A stretch of 22,565 bases of DNA from JAYUZR01 sp043751595 (GCA_043751595.1 JAYUZR010000047.1:1-22565), one strand, 5' to 3'. Positions 1 through 7,582 are shown, counted from the stretch's first letter. Program-made: numbers and translations. The notes: generated by a model from the letters alone, not told the origin.

Positions 1-132
1 CAGGCAGATACGGCAGAGACCAAAGTGTCGTAAAACACTGTGATTTCGACCACAACGCCAGCAGAGACGCTGAGTGCGGGAAGAGAATTTAGGTGGGCGG
101 TTAGCCTTTACAATTGAAGATACGCTAGCCAT
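1..132 (-). CDS. rpsZ: 30S ribosomal protein uS14, zinc-binding type, 3' end cut by window edge
   Basis: An ATG on the minus strand at 132 opens a reading frame of 44 codons that runs off the window without a stop. It begins MASVSSIVKANRPPKFSSR and contains a CWRC pair (residues 33-36), then NHSVLRHFGLCRIC with the second CxxC pair. This is the short zinc-ribbon form of S14, which is about 61 residues, so roughly 17 residues lie outside. S14 binds the 16S rRNA 3' major domain in the head of the small subunit. It starts only 2 bases after the rplE stop codon, the normal spc-operon order (rplE-rpsN). No Shine-Dalgarno stands out, so translation is probably coupled to rplE. Identification rests on visible motifs and gene order and is firm. 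Confidence 0.93.
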   Translation of the reverse strand, partial: MASVSSIVKANRPPKFSSRTQRLCWRCGRNHSVLRHFGLCRICL

Positions 133-134
133 GA

Positions 135-725
135 CTATTTCTTCTTGCTACGGATAGCTCCGCGGCGGCGCTTGATAGCGTTCACCTCGGCGTCAGTTGA
201 AAAGACAAAACCAAGTGACTCGTACAATGCACGTGCTTCTTTGATTGTCTTAGCAGTAGAAACAAGAGTTACCTGCAAACTACGGTTGGTACCGTCGAAT
301 GAGGCTTCGGGGAAGATCCCGCTCTCTTTGATTCCAATGTTTAGGTTACCATCGGCGGTAACTGCGGTTTGACGTACACCACGGTAATCGCGGGTACGAG
401 GAAGAGCCACTTGAACCAACTTCATGAGGAAGTCGTTCATGCGCTCTCCGCGCAGGGTAACGCTTACCCCTACGACCATGCCTTGGCGGATTTTGAATCC
501 GGCAATAGAAGTACGAGCGCGGGTAAGAACAGGCTTCTGACCAGAAATGGTTTGTAGTAGCTTGACGGTTTCTTCCATTGCTTGCTTGTTGTCGCGGATA
601 GCGCCAACACCAATGTTGAGTGAAACCTTAGTTACTACAGGAATCTGGTAGACAGACGGGTAGGTGCGGATCTGCTTAAGAGCAGGTACTGCAACGTCTT
701 GGTAGATAGATCGAAATGGGTGCAT
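135..725 (-). CDS. rplE: 50S ribosomal protein uL5
   Basis: The 196-residue product carries the L5 hallmarks: NIGVGAIRDNK near residue 40, the TRARTSIAGFKIRQGM loop, then LPRTRDYRG and the NIGIKESGIFPE segment. L5 binds 5S rRNA in the central protuberance of the large subunit and contacts the P-site tRNA. The family is usually about 180 residues; the extra length is a basic C-terminal tail (RRRGAIRSKKK). It starts with ATG 5 bases after the rplX stop and is followed 2 bases later by rpsZ, so it is inside the spc part of the cluster. No clear Shine-Dalgarno precedes it, which suggests coupling to rplX. Confidence 0.97.
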   Translation of the reverse strand: MHPFRSIYQDVAVPALKQIRTYPSVYQIPVVTKVSLNIGVGAIRDNKQAMEETVKLLQTISGQKPVLTRARTSIAGFKIRQGMVVGVSVTLRGERMNDFLMKLVQVALPRTRDYRGVRQTAVTADGNLNIGIKESGIFPEASFDGTNRSLQVTLVSTAKTIKEARALYESLGFVFSTDAEVNAIKRRRGAIRSKKK

Positions 726-730
726 AACGA

Positions 731-1048
731 CTACTTAGTACTACCTAGTTGAGCGCCACACTTAACGCAGATTCGGTGCTTATCGCTACCGGTGCCTTCG
801 TACCGTGCGCGAGTTGGCTTCTTGCAAGCGGAGCAAACAATCATCACCTTAGCAACATTGAGTGCTGTAGGGATTTCAAGAATGCCGCCAGTGGGGCGAG
901 TAGAACTTGGGCGCATGTGGCGCTTGCGAATGTTGATTCCGGTAACGACAACTCCGGAGGTAGCGGGCAGTGCTTTTTCAACCACGCCCTGCTTTCCGCG
1001 GTCTTTGCCGGCGATAACCTGAACGGTATCTCCTTTCTGTACACGCAT
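731..1048 (-). CDS. rplX: 50S ribosomal protein uL24
   Basis: The 105-residue product starts MRVQKGDTVQVIAGKDRGKQG, the KOW motif of L24. L24 binds near the 5' end of 23S rRNA and starts assembly of the large subunit. The C-terminal third has a CSAC pair near residue 72 and a CVKC pair near residue 94, the four-cysteine ribbon kept by many bacterial L24 proteins but lost in others. The length matches the family. It lies between rplN (9-base gap) and rplE (5-base gap). The start is the ATG just before the KOW motif; no convincing Shine-Dalgarno is visible. Confidence 0.97.
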   Translation of the reverse strand: MRVQKGDTVQVIAGKDRGKQGVVEKALPATSGVVVTGINIRKRHMRPSSTRPTGGILEIPTALNVAKVMIVCSACKKPTRARYEGTGSDKHRICVKCGAQLGSTK

Positions 1049-1057
1049 AGCTGTAGG

Positions 1058-1426
1058 TTAGATTACCTCGGGGGCGAGGGAGATAATCTTCATGTACCCA
1101 CGTTCGCGAAGTTCGCGAGCAACGGGACCGAAGACACGGGTACCCTTGGGTCCCTTATCTGGGTTGATAATAACTGCCGCATTGTCATCAAACTTGATGA
1201 GTGAGCCATCGGCGCGTTGCATTGCCTTGCGGGTGCGAACGATAACGGCTTTAACTACATCTTTCTTTTTGACCGCTCCGGAAGGAGCAGCGGACTTAAC
1301 CGATGCAACAACTACATCGCCGATACCAGCCTGGTCATGTGATGCTCCTTCGAGCACAGCAATAACCATGAGCTCTTTGGCTCCTGAGTTGTCTGCAACG
1401 CGTAAACGGGTTTGTGGCTGGATCAT
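1058..1426 (-). CDS. rplN: 50S ribosomal protein uL14
   Basis: The 122-residue product begins MIQPQTRLRVADNSGAKELM and contains the later L14 signatures NAAVIINPDKGPKGTRVFGPVARELR. This length is the standard bacterial one. L14 sits at the subunit interface, where it contacts 16S rRNA and ribosome silencing factor. A 43-base gap separates it from rpsQ upstream. That gap holds a weak 5-bp inverted repeat (GTTCA/TGAAC) but no Shine-Dalgarno. rplX follows after 9 bases. No residue loss or other oddity was seen. Confidence 0.98.
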   Translation of the reverse strand: MIQPQTRLRVADNSGAKELMVIAVLEGASHDQAGIGDVVVASVKSAAPSGAVKKKDVVKAVIVRTRKAMQRADGSLIKFDDNAAVIINPDKGPKGTRVFGPVARELRERGYMKIISLAPEVI

Positions 1427-1469
1427 GCGATAATTAGTTCAGCAACGGGATGAACGAGCAGACGCTACA

Positions 1470-1703
1470 TTATTTCTGGACGAGTGTCCAGTGCTTGCGC
1501 TTGCTGATAGGTCGGCATTGGATAATGGTAACAGTATCGCCAAGGGCGGCTGAGCCATTTTCGTCGTGCACGATATAGTGCCGGGTAAGGGTAAAACGCT
1601 TGCGATAAATCGGGTGAGTCTTCGTTACCTTAGTCTCAATCCGAATCGTCTGGGCGCTACTTAGCTTTACCACGGTACCAGTAATGGTTTTCTGGGTTGT
1701 CAT
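1470..1703 (-). CDS. rpsQ: 30S ribosomal protein uS17
   Basis: The 77-residue product shows the S17 OB-fold features: GTVVKLSSAQTIRIE, THPIYRKRFTLTRHYIVHDENG, ALGDTVTI, and the family signature CRPISKRKHWTLV. S17 is a primary binder of the 16S rRNA 5' domain. Its ATG lies only 2 bases after the rplP stop. In the usual S10 operon rpmC (uL29) sits between rplP and rpsQ, and here there is no room for it. The rplP-rpsQ junction suggests direct translational coupling. Confidence 0.97.
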   Translation of the reverse strand: MTTQKTITGTVVKLSSAQTIRIETKVTKTHPIYRKRFTLTRHYIVHDENGSAALGDTVTIIQCRPISKRKHWTLVQK

Positions 1704-1705
1704 GG

Positions 1706-2149
1706 TTAGACCTTAGAGGTTGCTAGGGCTGCTGGAGCTGATGGGATGCTGTTTACAACAAACTTGCATTGTACTGAAAGCTTGTGTGATGCAAGACGCA
1801 TAGCCTCGCGAGCGAGCTCTTCACTTACACCAGACATTTCAAACATTACGCGGTTGGTGCGAACAACAGCCACGTAGTGATCGACTGCACCCTTACCTGA
1901 ACCCATGCGAGCTGCACCGTGGTTGGTAACAGGCTTACTTGGGAAGATACGGATCCATACTTTTCCGCCACGTTTAATGTGACGAGTCATGGCGCGACGA
2001 GCAGCTTCAATCTGGCGGGCAGAAACCCATCCAGATGTAGTTGCCTGAAGACCAAACTCACCAAACGCTACGTCGGTTCCCCGAGTGGCGGAGCCATTCA
2101 GGTTACCTCGGTGTGGCTTGCGGTAGGTTAGGCGCTTTGGACTAAGCAT
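1706..2149 (-). CDS. rplP: 50S ribosomal protein uL16
   Basis: The product is 147 residues and begins MLSPKRLTYRKPHRGNLNG, the canonical L16 N terminus. Further family motifs include GFQATTSGWVSARQIEAARRA-like and KPVTNHGAARMGSGKG. L16 helps place A-site tRNA in the large subunit. The frame is open further upstream to a GTG at 2188, but the ATG at 2149 matches the family start and has the strongest Shine-Dalgarno in the window (GAGGAGGT, 2154-2161, 4-base spacing). This start overlaps the rpsC stop by 8 bases, and the ribosome-binding site lies inside rpsC codons. rpsQ follows after 2 bases. Confidence 0.97.
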   Translation of the reverse strand: MLSPKRLTYRKPHRGNLNGSATRGTDVAFGEFGLQATTSGWVSARQIEAARRAMTRHIKRGGKVWIRIFPSKPVTNHGAARMGSGKGAVDHYVAVVRTNRVMFEMSGVSEELAREAMRLASHKLSVQCKFVVNSIPSAPAALATSKV

Positions 2150-2891
2150 TGCGACCTCCTCGGTCTCGACTATCACGGCCTTCGCCACGACTATCTCGAC
2201 TATTGCGAGTTAGCTGCTGCTCAGCCTGGATAGGCTCAGGCATCTCGGTTGATTCGCCAAGGTAAATCCATACCTTAACGCCGATGATACCAAAGGTGGT
2301 CTTTGCTTCAACACTTGCGTAGCTAATATCGCTCTTCAGTGTTTGAAGTGGAGTAGAGCCTTGGGAAATCTTCTCGGAACGAGCAATTTCTGCTCCACCG
2401 ATACGACCAGAAACCTGGATCTTGATACCCTTAGCCTTTTTCTCCATGGTACGCTCTACCGCCAAGCGCATTGCGCGCTTAACAGCGATACGACGCTCGA
2501 TCTGGCCGGCAATGTTCTCGCCAACCAACTTAGCGTCTAGCTCTGGATTCTTAACCTCAACAACGTTAAGGCGAAGAGAACCAGGGATAAGACCTTTGTG
2601 ATGCTTGGTAAGTGCCAGCTCGAGGAGACGGCGTAGTTCTTGGATACCTGCACCGCTTCGTCCGATAACAAGACCGGGCTTAGCTGTGTGAACGGTAACC
2701 GCACGATCTCCACGGTTGCGGAAGATGGTGATAGAGGCGATACCGGCACGGGCGTGACGCTTGGTAACAATCTGGCGAATAATGGCGTCTTCGTGCAGAG
2801 ATTCTGCATAATTTCGCTCACTAAACCAGTGTGAAACCCAGTTCTTGTTGAACCCGAGCCGAGCGCCGATTGGATTAACTTTTCGTCCCAT
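2142..2891 (-). CDS. rpsC: 30S ribosomal protein uS3
   Basis: The 249-residue product begins MGRKVNPIGARLGFNKNW, typical of S3, and has a KH domain with the GxxG loop at about residues 77-80 (VIGRSGAGI). The C-terminal domain keeps ARSEKISQGSTPLQTLKSDI and FGIIGVKVWI. S3 lines the mRNA entry channel and is part of the ribosomal helicase with S4 and S5. The last 20 residues form an Arg/Asp/Ser/Gly-rich tail (RDSRGEGRDSRDRGGR) whose codons also carry the rplP Shine-Dalgarno. It starts 2 bases after the rplV stop, without its own clear ribosome-binding site. Confidence 0.97.
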   Translation of the reverse strand: MGRKVNPIGARLGFNKNWVSHWFSERNYAESLHEDAIIRQIVTKRHARAGIASITIFRNRGDRAVTVHTAKPGLVIGRSGAGIQELRRLLELALTKHHKGLIPGSLRLNVVEVKNPELDAKLVGENIAGQIERRIAVKRAMRLAVERTMEKKAKGIKIQVSGRIGGAEIARSEKISQGSTPLQTLKSDISYASVEAKTTFGIIGVKVWIYLGESTEMPEPIQAEQQLTRNSRDSRGEGRDSRDRGGRNA

Positions 2892-2893
2892 GG

Positions 2894-3259
2894 CTACTTG
2901 GTTGATTTCTTAGTTTTCTTGCCTTCTGCAGCAGGTGCAAGCACCAGAACCAGATGACTAGAAATCTTCATATAACGTTCACTGCGACCACGTGAGCCCA
3001 TAATCATGCGCTTAAGTGGACGACCCTGATCTACCCATACTCGACGAATCTCGAGTGTAGCTTGATCGGCACCTTGATCACGAACGGCAGAAGAAACTGC
3101 TGAGTTAAGTGACTTGAGTACGATCTGAGCACCCTTATTAGGGATGAGCGGAAGGATTCCGATCGCTTTTTCGATTGGCATACTTCGAACTTTGTCGACT
3201 ACCAAACGAAGCTTACGAGGAGCAATACTGAGGTTGTTGGTGCGATACGTGTATTCCAT
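2894..3259 (-). CDS. rplV: 50S ribosomal protein uL22
   Basis: The 121-residue product shows the L22 core: APRKLRLVVDKVR near residue 13, then LNSAVSSAVRD and the beta hairpin beginning near residue 80. L22 reaches into the exit tunnel and contacts all 23S domains. The hairpin tip reads LKRMIMGSRGRSERYMKI, while most bacteria have KR.MPRA.GRA.RI, so the usual Pro-Arg-Ala is replaced (see findings). The C terminus is a Lys-rich tail. Its ATG lies 1 base after the rpsS stop, with a weak AGGA about 8 bases upstream. Confidence 0.96.
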   Translation of the reverse strand: MEYTYRTNNLSIAPRKLRLVVDKVRSMPIEKAIGILPLIPNKGAQIVLKSLNSAVSSAVRDQGADQATLEIRRVWVDQGRPLKRMIMGSRGRSERYMKISSHLVLVLAPAAEGKKTKKSTK

Positions 3260-3260
3260 A

Positions 3261-3527
3261 TTATCGTCCTGCAGCCTTCTTGCCGCCGTGCTTTACGAAC
3301 TTGCGAGTGAAGGAGAATTCTCCCAGCTTGTGACCGACCATGTCTTCGACGACGAAAACAGGAACGTGCACCTTGCCGTTGTGTACACCGAGAGTCTTAC
3401 CAACCATTTCTGGTGAAATAGTAGAGCGGCGACTCCAGGTTTTGATGGTAGCAGGACCAGTAACCGCAAGTACCTTCTTCAGGAGCTTGAGGTCTACAAA
3501 AGGCCCTTTCTTGAGCGATCGTGACAT
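3261..3527 (-). CDS. rpsS: 30S ribosomal protein uS19
   Basis: The 88-residue product begins MSRSLKKGPFVDLKLLKKV and contains TWSRRSTISPEMVGKTLGVHNGK and VGHKLGEFSFTRKF, all diagnostic for S19. S19 binds the 16S head with S13 and touches bridge B1a. The start codon overlaps the rplB stop as TAATG, so termination and re-initiation are likely coupled. The length is normal for the family, with nothing unusual seen. Confidence 0.98.
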   Translation of the reverse strand: MSRSLKKGPFVDLKLLKKVLAVTGPATIKTWSRRSTISPEMVGKTLGVHNGKVHVPVFVVEDMVGHKLGEFSFTRKFVKHGGKKAAGR

Positions 3528-4360
3528 TAGCGCTTGCGTTTACTTACGATAAATACTCCGCTTGGGTTCTTCTTCTTGCGGGTCTTCACACCAAGTGCGA
3601 GAGCTCCCCAAGGAGTTTTAGGACCACGGCGTAGACCGATACCATTGTTACCTTCACCACCACCGTGTGGGTGGGAGCGAGGACTCATTACCTTACCGCG
3701 AACGGTAGGACGAATACCTAGGTGACGCTGACGACCTGCCTTACCAATGATTACGGTACCATGCTGGATGTTACCAAGCTGACCAATAGTTGCGCGACAA
3801 GTAAGAATTACCTTACGAAGCTCGCCACTACTAAGCTTAATAGTTGCGTACTTACCCTCTTTTGCAAGAAGAGTAGCTACAGCACCAGCGGTGCGAACCA
3901 TTTGACCACCACGACCTGGGTTAAGCTCTACGTTGTGCACCTGAACACCCAGAGGGATATCAGAGAGCATAAGAGCGTTACCAGGACGAATTGGAGCCCC
4001 TGCCCCACTCTGAACGACATCACCAACTGAAAGAAGGTGTGGAGCAAGAATGTAAGCAAGCATACCGTCTTCGTATTGGATACGAGCGATACGAGCTGAA
4101 CGGTAAGGATCGTACTCGATCTCAGTTACCTTAGCTGGAATGCCGTCGCGAGTGCGCTTGAAATCGATGAGACGGTAAAGCTTGGTAGCTCCCCCACCCT
4201 GATGACGAACGGTTACACGACCTTGTGAATTACGACCAGCATGTCGCTGTAGGCGAATGGTGAGCGACTTCACAGGCTCGGACGTGGTGATCATCCCAAA
4301 ATCTTGGGAAGTCATGTCGCGCCGGCCGGCGGAAGTTGGTTTATAAAGACGTACAGCCAT
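3527..4360 (-). CDS. rplB: 50S ribosomal protein uL2
   Basis: The 277-residue product has the expected L2 motifs: GRNSQGRVTVRHQGGG near residue 43, then YKRIDFKR-like sequence (LYRLIDFKRTRDGIPA). The C-terminal peptidyl-transferase segment SHPHGGGEGNNGIG includes the conserved histidine that matters for peptidyl-transfer function. L2 is needed for subunit association. A Shine-Dalgarno-like AAGGAA (4366-4371) precedes the ATG by 5 bases, overlapping the end of rplW. It ends in the TAATG overlap with rpsS. Confidence 0.98.
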   Translation of the reverse strand: MAVRLYKPTSAGRRDMTSQDFGMITTSEPVKSLTIRLQRHAGRNSQGRVTVRHQGGGATKLYRLIDFKRTRDGIPAKVTEIEYDPYRSARIARIQYEDGMLAYILAPHLLSVGDVVQSGAGAPIRPGNALMLSDIPLGVQVHNVELNPGRGGQMVRTAGAVATLLAKEGKYATIKLSSGELRKVILTCRATIGQLGNIQHGTVIIGKAGRQRHLGIRPTVRGKVMSPRSHPHGGGEGNNGIGLRRGPKTPWGALALGVKTRKKKNPSGVFIVSKRKR

Positions 4361-4362
4361 GA

Positions 4363-4665
4363 TTATTCCTTATCCCCCTGCTCGGTCTGCTGTGGTTCGA
4401 AATCAGCGATTGACTGACCCTTACCCAACTGAACCAATGCCTTGTGTACAGGCTTGGTTGCACCCTCGATACCGCGGAAGCGGCGTACCTTTTCAGGGAG
4501 GTGTACCAGACGAACTGAGGTAACAGTTACCTTGTAGGTTTGCTCTACGGCTGCTGAAACGAGGGCTTTAGTACTTCCTGCAGGAATGCGGAAGGTATAC
4601 ACAGGCACCTCGCCCTGGGCGGCTTGGTAGGATTTTTCGGTGATGTGAGGTTTGATGCGGATCAT
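4363..4665 (-). CDS. rplW: 50S ribosomal protein uL23
   Basis: The 100-residue product begins MIRIKPHITEKSYQAAQ and includes YTFRIPAGSTKALVSAAVEQTYKV, the L23 fold. L23 sits at the tunnel exit and is a docking site for signal recognition particle and trigger factor. The C terminus is a polar, Gln/Glu-rich extension (QQTEQGDKE). The start overlaps the rplD stop as TAATG. rplB follows 2 bases after the stop. Assignment rests on sequence and on the invariant rplD-rplW-rplB order. Confidence 0.96.
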   Translation of the reverse strand: MIRIKPHITEKSYQAAQGEVPVYTFRIPAGSTKALVSAAVEQTYKVTVTSVRLVHLPEKVRRFRGIEGATKPVHKALVQLGKGQSIADFEPQQTEQGDKE

Positions 4666-5309
4666 TACTCGGAAATTACGCTCGCTGTGAAGTGTTGCTC
4701 CATAGCAGTAAGATCAGCCTTAGTGATGATAATCACATCGTGACCTAGGACATCTTCGATATTCATAGCCTGAACGGTCTTTGAGGTAACCTTAGGAAGG
4801 TTAGCGGTGGACTTGAACAGGTTGGTATCGAATGCACCAGCAAGGTGAAGTACCTTGTTGCCGGTAACACCCGGAAGAGCGGCGAAGAGCTGGATTACAG
4901 CTTTAGTCTGAGGACGGTCGATTGACCAGTCTTCGAGGACGATAACTGAACCGTTAGCCTTGGCTGAAAGAGCGGAGAATAGAGCCTTACGACGCTCGGT
5001 ACGTGGCATACGGGTATGCCAGTTGCGTGCAGAAGTAGGACCGAATACTACACCACCGTGGCGCCAAATAGGATTGCGGCTAGAACCCACACGGGCACGA
5101 CCGGTTCCTTTTTGCTTCCATGGCTTTTTACCGCCACCGGAGACTTCTCCTCGAGTTTTGGTAGTAGAAATGGTATCGCGCAACATGGTGCGGACCCAGA
5201 CGAGGTAGCGGTGAATAAGACGCTGATCGATTTCTTGCTGGAAGAAATGTGGACGATCGATGGTCCCTACTACCGCTCCTTTTTGGTTGTAAACATCAAA
5301 AGTTAGCAT
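4665..5309 (-). CDS. rplD: 50S ribosomal protein uL4
   Basis: The 214-residue product carries the L4 exit-tunnel loop GGKKPWKQKGTGRARVGSSR at about residues 60-79, followed by NPIWRHGGVVFGPTSARNW. L4 assembles early, lines the tunnel constriction with L22, and in gammaproteobacteria also represses its own operon; no L4 control site can be shown here. The tunnel loop is conventional, unlike the L22 hairpin. It starts 9 bases after the rplC stop with no strong Shine-Dalgarno, and it ends in the TAATG overlap with rplW. Confidence 0.97.
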   Translation of the reverse strand: MLTFDVYNQKGAVVGTIDRPHFFQQEIDQRLIHRYLVWVRTMLRDTISTTKTRGEVSGGGKKPWKQKGTGRARVGSSRNPIWRHGGVVFGPTSARNWHTRMPRTERRKALFSALSAKANGSVIVLEDWSIDRPQTKAVIQLFAALPGVTGNKVLHLAGAFDTNLFKSTANLPKVTSKTVQAMNIEDVLGHDVIIITKADLTAMEQHFTASVISE

Positions 5310-5318
5310 AATAGAGAA

Positions 5319-5924
5319 TTAGGCGCCTACTACCTGAACGATACCCCCTGGAACACCAGGAACGGGACCCTTCACAAGCAAAATATTTTGCTCTGGGAAG
5401 ATATCTACTACTTCAACCTTGCGTACGGTTACGCGATCGACACCCATATGACCAGGCATACGGTGTCCTTTGGTAACGTGCTGTGGGAACATGGAACCAA
5501 TAGAACCAGGAGCACGGTGATGATCTGATCCGTGGGTTTCAGGCCCGCGGTGGAAGTTGTGGCGTTTGATAACACCAGCAAAACCTTTACCCTTAGAGGT
5601 GGCGATCAGTTTTACTTGATCTCCAACTGAAAGCTGGGAAAGGTCGAGTTCTTGACCGACTGCATAGTCTGCATCGGCAGGAACGTGCACTTCGCGTAGA
5701 ACGCTAGGTACAAAAGACAGCTCTTTGGCATGACCTGCCTGAGGCTTCTTTGGATGACGAGAGACAACGGCACCGCACTGAATAGCGCTGTAGCCGTCCT
5801 TCTGCTCGGTTTTCCGCTGCACAACCACGGTGGGTTCCACCTGGAGGGCAGTGACAGGTACAACACGCCCCGCTTCATCGAAGACGCGGGTCATGCCGAC
5901 TTTCTTAGTAATAAGGTAGCTCAT
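5319..5924 (-). CDS. rplC: 50S ribosomal protein uL3
   Basis: The 201-residue product begins MSYLITKKVGMTRVFDEAGRV and contains the L3 core GKGFAGVIKRHNFHRGPETHG, then GSIGSMFPQHVTKGHRMPGHMG. The loop near the peptidyl-transferase centre is present. L3 binds near the 3' end of 23S rRNA and starts large-subunit assembly. It follows rpsJ after 63 bases, the largest gap within the S10 portion. That gap carries a small hairpin but no convincing promoter or Shine-Dalgarno. Confidence 0.97.
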   Translation of the reverse strand: MSYLITKKVGMTRVFDEAGRVVPVTALQVEPTVVVQRKTEQKDGYSAIQCGAVVSRHPKKPQAGHAKELSFVPSVLREVHVPADADYAVGQELDLSQLSVGDQVKLIATSKGKGFAGVIKRHNFHRGPETHGSDHHRAPGSIGSMFPQHVTKGHRMPGHMGVDRVTVRKVEVVDIFPEQNILLVKGPVPGVPGGIVQVVGA

Positions 5925-5987
5925 AATGGGACTTAACTCTGAACTTGGACGTTGCTAGAGGTTCTGCTAGGACGGGAACTATTCCCT

Positions 5988-6305
5988 TTACATCTTAATT
6001 TCGATATCGACGCCGGCAGGCAGGTCGAGACTCATGAGGGCATCGATGGTACTTGAGGTTGGCTCAAGTACATCGATGAGACGCTTATGGATACGCATCT
6101 CAAACTGCTCACGGGAGTCTTTATCGATGAAGGTGGCGCGCATGAGTGTGGTGATCTTGCGTTCGGTAGGAAGTGGGATCGGCCCCACTACACGCGCGCC
6201 GGTTCGCTCGGCAGTCTCAATGATGTGCTTAGCTGATTTATCGATGATTCGATGATCGTAAGCTTTGAGACGAATTCTAATTCGTTGTTTCGTTGAGTCT
6301 GCCAT
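5988..6305 (-). CDS. rpsJ: 30S ribosomal protein uS10
   Basis: The 105-residue product begins MADSTKQRIRIRLKAYDHR and includes GARVVGPIPLPTERKITTLMR and the late SLDLPAGVDIEIKM. These are the standard S10 motifs and length. S10 is a 30S head protein and, as NusE, also takes part in antitermination with NusB. It is the first r-protein gene after tuf, 32 bases downstream. No separate promoter is evident in that gap, so tuf and the r-protein cluster are probably cotranscribed. Confidence 0.98.
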   Translation of the reverse strand: MADSTKQRIRIRLKAYDHRIIDKSAKHIIETAERTGARVVGPIPLPTERKITTLMRATFIDKDSREQFEMRIHKRLIDVLEPTSSTIDALMSLDLPAGVDIEIKM

Positions 6306-6337
6306 AGCGGTAAAGGTTCGAGTGAGTAAGTACTAAA

Positions 6338-7516
6338 TTACTTAAGGATCTTGGTTACAACACCAGATCCAACGGTGCGACCACCTTCGCGGATAGCGAA
6401 GCGCATACCATCTTCCATAGCAACAGGAACGATCAGGCGAACAACCATTTTCACGGTATCACCAGGCATTACCATTTCTACAGCTGCAGGTAGCTCTACT
6501 TCACCAGTTACGTCGGTAGTTCGCACGTAGAACTGAGGCTTGTAGCCCTTGAAGAATGGAGTGTGACGTCCACCTTCTTCTTTGGTAAGTACGTATACTT
6601 CTGATTCGAAGTCGGTGTGAGGAGTAATAGAACCAGGCTTAGCCATAACTTGACCACGCTCGATATCGGTACGCTCAACACCACGAAGGAGAAGACCTAC
6701 GTTATCACCAGCTTGACCTTGATCAAGCATCTTGCGGAACATTTCTACTCCGGTAACTACCACGCTCTTGGTAGGCTTGATACCTACGATTTCTACTGAC
6801 TCACCAACCTTAACGAGACCACGCTCGATACGACCGGTAGCAACAGTACCACGACCCTTGATAGAGAATACGTCCTCAACAGGCATCAGAAGAGGCTTGT
6901 CGATTTCGCGAACTGGATCTGGGATGTAGGTGTCTAGAGTAGAAACAAGCTCGATGATAGCTGCCTCGTACTCTGCAACGCCTTCTAGAGCCTTAAGTGC
7001 GGAACCGCGGATGATTGGAGTATCGTCCCCTGGGAAGCCGTACTTAGAAAGTAGATCGCGGATTTCCATCTCTACAAGCTCGAGCAGATCGGCGTCTGCC
7101 ATATCGCACTTGTTGAGGAATACAACGATGTTCTTAACACCAACCTGACTAGCAAGCAGGATGTGCTCGCGAGTCTGTGGCATTGGACCATCAGCTGCGG
7201 AAACTACTAGGATAGCTGCGTCCATTTGGGCAGCACCAGTAATCATGTTCTTCACGTAATCCGCGTGACCTGGACAGTCTACGTGGGCATAGTGACGAGC
7301 ATCTGACTCGTACTCCTGGTGAGAAGTAGCAATGGTGATACCACGTGCCTTTTCTTCAGGTGCGTTGTCGATCTGGGCGTAGCTACGTGCCTGCGCCTTA
7401 CCAGACTTAGCAAGAATGGTACAAATAGCCGCAGTAAGAGTGGTCTTACCGTGGTCTACGTGACCGATGGTACCCACATTCACGTGGGGCTTAGTGCGCT
7501 GAAATGCCTCAGCCAT
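6338..7516 (-). CDS. tuf: Elongation factor Tu
   Basis: The 392-residue product is a full-length EF-Tu, the GTPase that delivers aminoacyl-tRNA to the ribosomal A site. Visible GTPase motifs are GHVDHGKT (18-25), RGITI with the switch I threonine (58-62), DCPGH with catalytic His84 (80-84), NKCD (135-138) and GSAL near residue 171. Domains 2 and 3 are intact, ending GGRTVGSGVVTKILK. Its ATG has a clear AAGGAG (7522-7527) at 5-base spacing. A TTGACA promoter lies upstream, overlapping the radC stop. It is the only tuf copy in the window. Confidence 0.99.
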   Translation of the reverse strand: MAEAFQRTKPHVNVGTIGHVDHGKTTLTAAICTILAKSGKAQARSYAQIDNAPEEKARGITIATSHQEYESDARHYAHVDCPGHADYVKNMITGAAQMDAAILVVSAADGPMPQTREHILLASQVGVKNIVVFLNKCDMADADLLELVEMEIRDLLSKYGFPGDDTPIIRGSALKALEGVAEYEAAIIELVSTLDTYIPDPVREIDKPLLMPVEDVFSIKGRGTVATGRIERGLVKVGESVEIVGIKPTKSVVVTGVEMFRKMLDQGQAGDNVGLLLRGVERTDIERGQVMAKPGSITPHTDFESEVYVLTKEEGGRHTPFFKGYKPQFYVRTTDVTGEVELPAAVEMVMPGDTVKMVVRLIVPVAMEDGMRFAIREGGRTVGSGVVTKILK

Positions 7517-7521
7517 AGGTG

Positions 7522-7527
7522 CTCCTT
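7522..7527 (-). promoter_or_regulatory. Shine-Dalgarno of tuf
   Basis: AAGGAG on the minus strand stands 5 bases before the tuf ATG. It is one of the few strong ribosome-binding sites in the window, which fits the high expression expected for EF-Tu. Confidence 0.85.
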
Positions 7528-7582
7528 ATGGTTAGTGATTAGTTTGATGCACAAATAAAGTGGCGCAGATGCGTCGCAGGCG

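Noticed and set aside
749..1204. 151-residue plus-strand frame opposite rplX and rplN
   Set aside because: Fully antisense to two certain r-protein genes, with no ribosome-binding site or family resemblance.
2150..2188. Longer rplP start at a GTG (2188)
   Set aside because: L16 proteins begin MLSPKR, and the strong Shine-Dalgarno is correctly spaced for the ATG at 2149.
6306..6337. Separate promoter for the r-protein cluster between tuf and rpsJ
   Set aside because: The 32-base gap has no recognisable -35/-10 pair; transcription from the tuf promoter is simpler.
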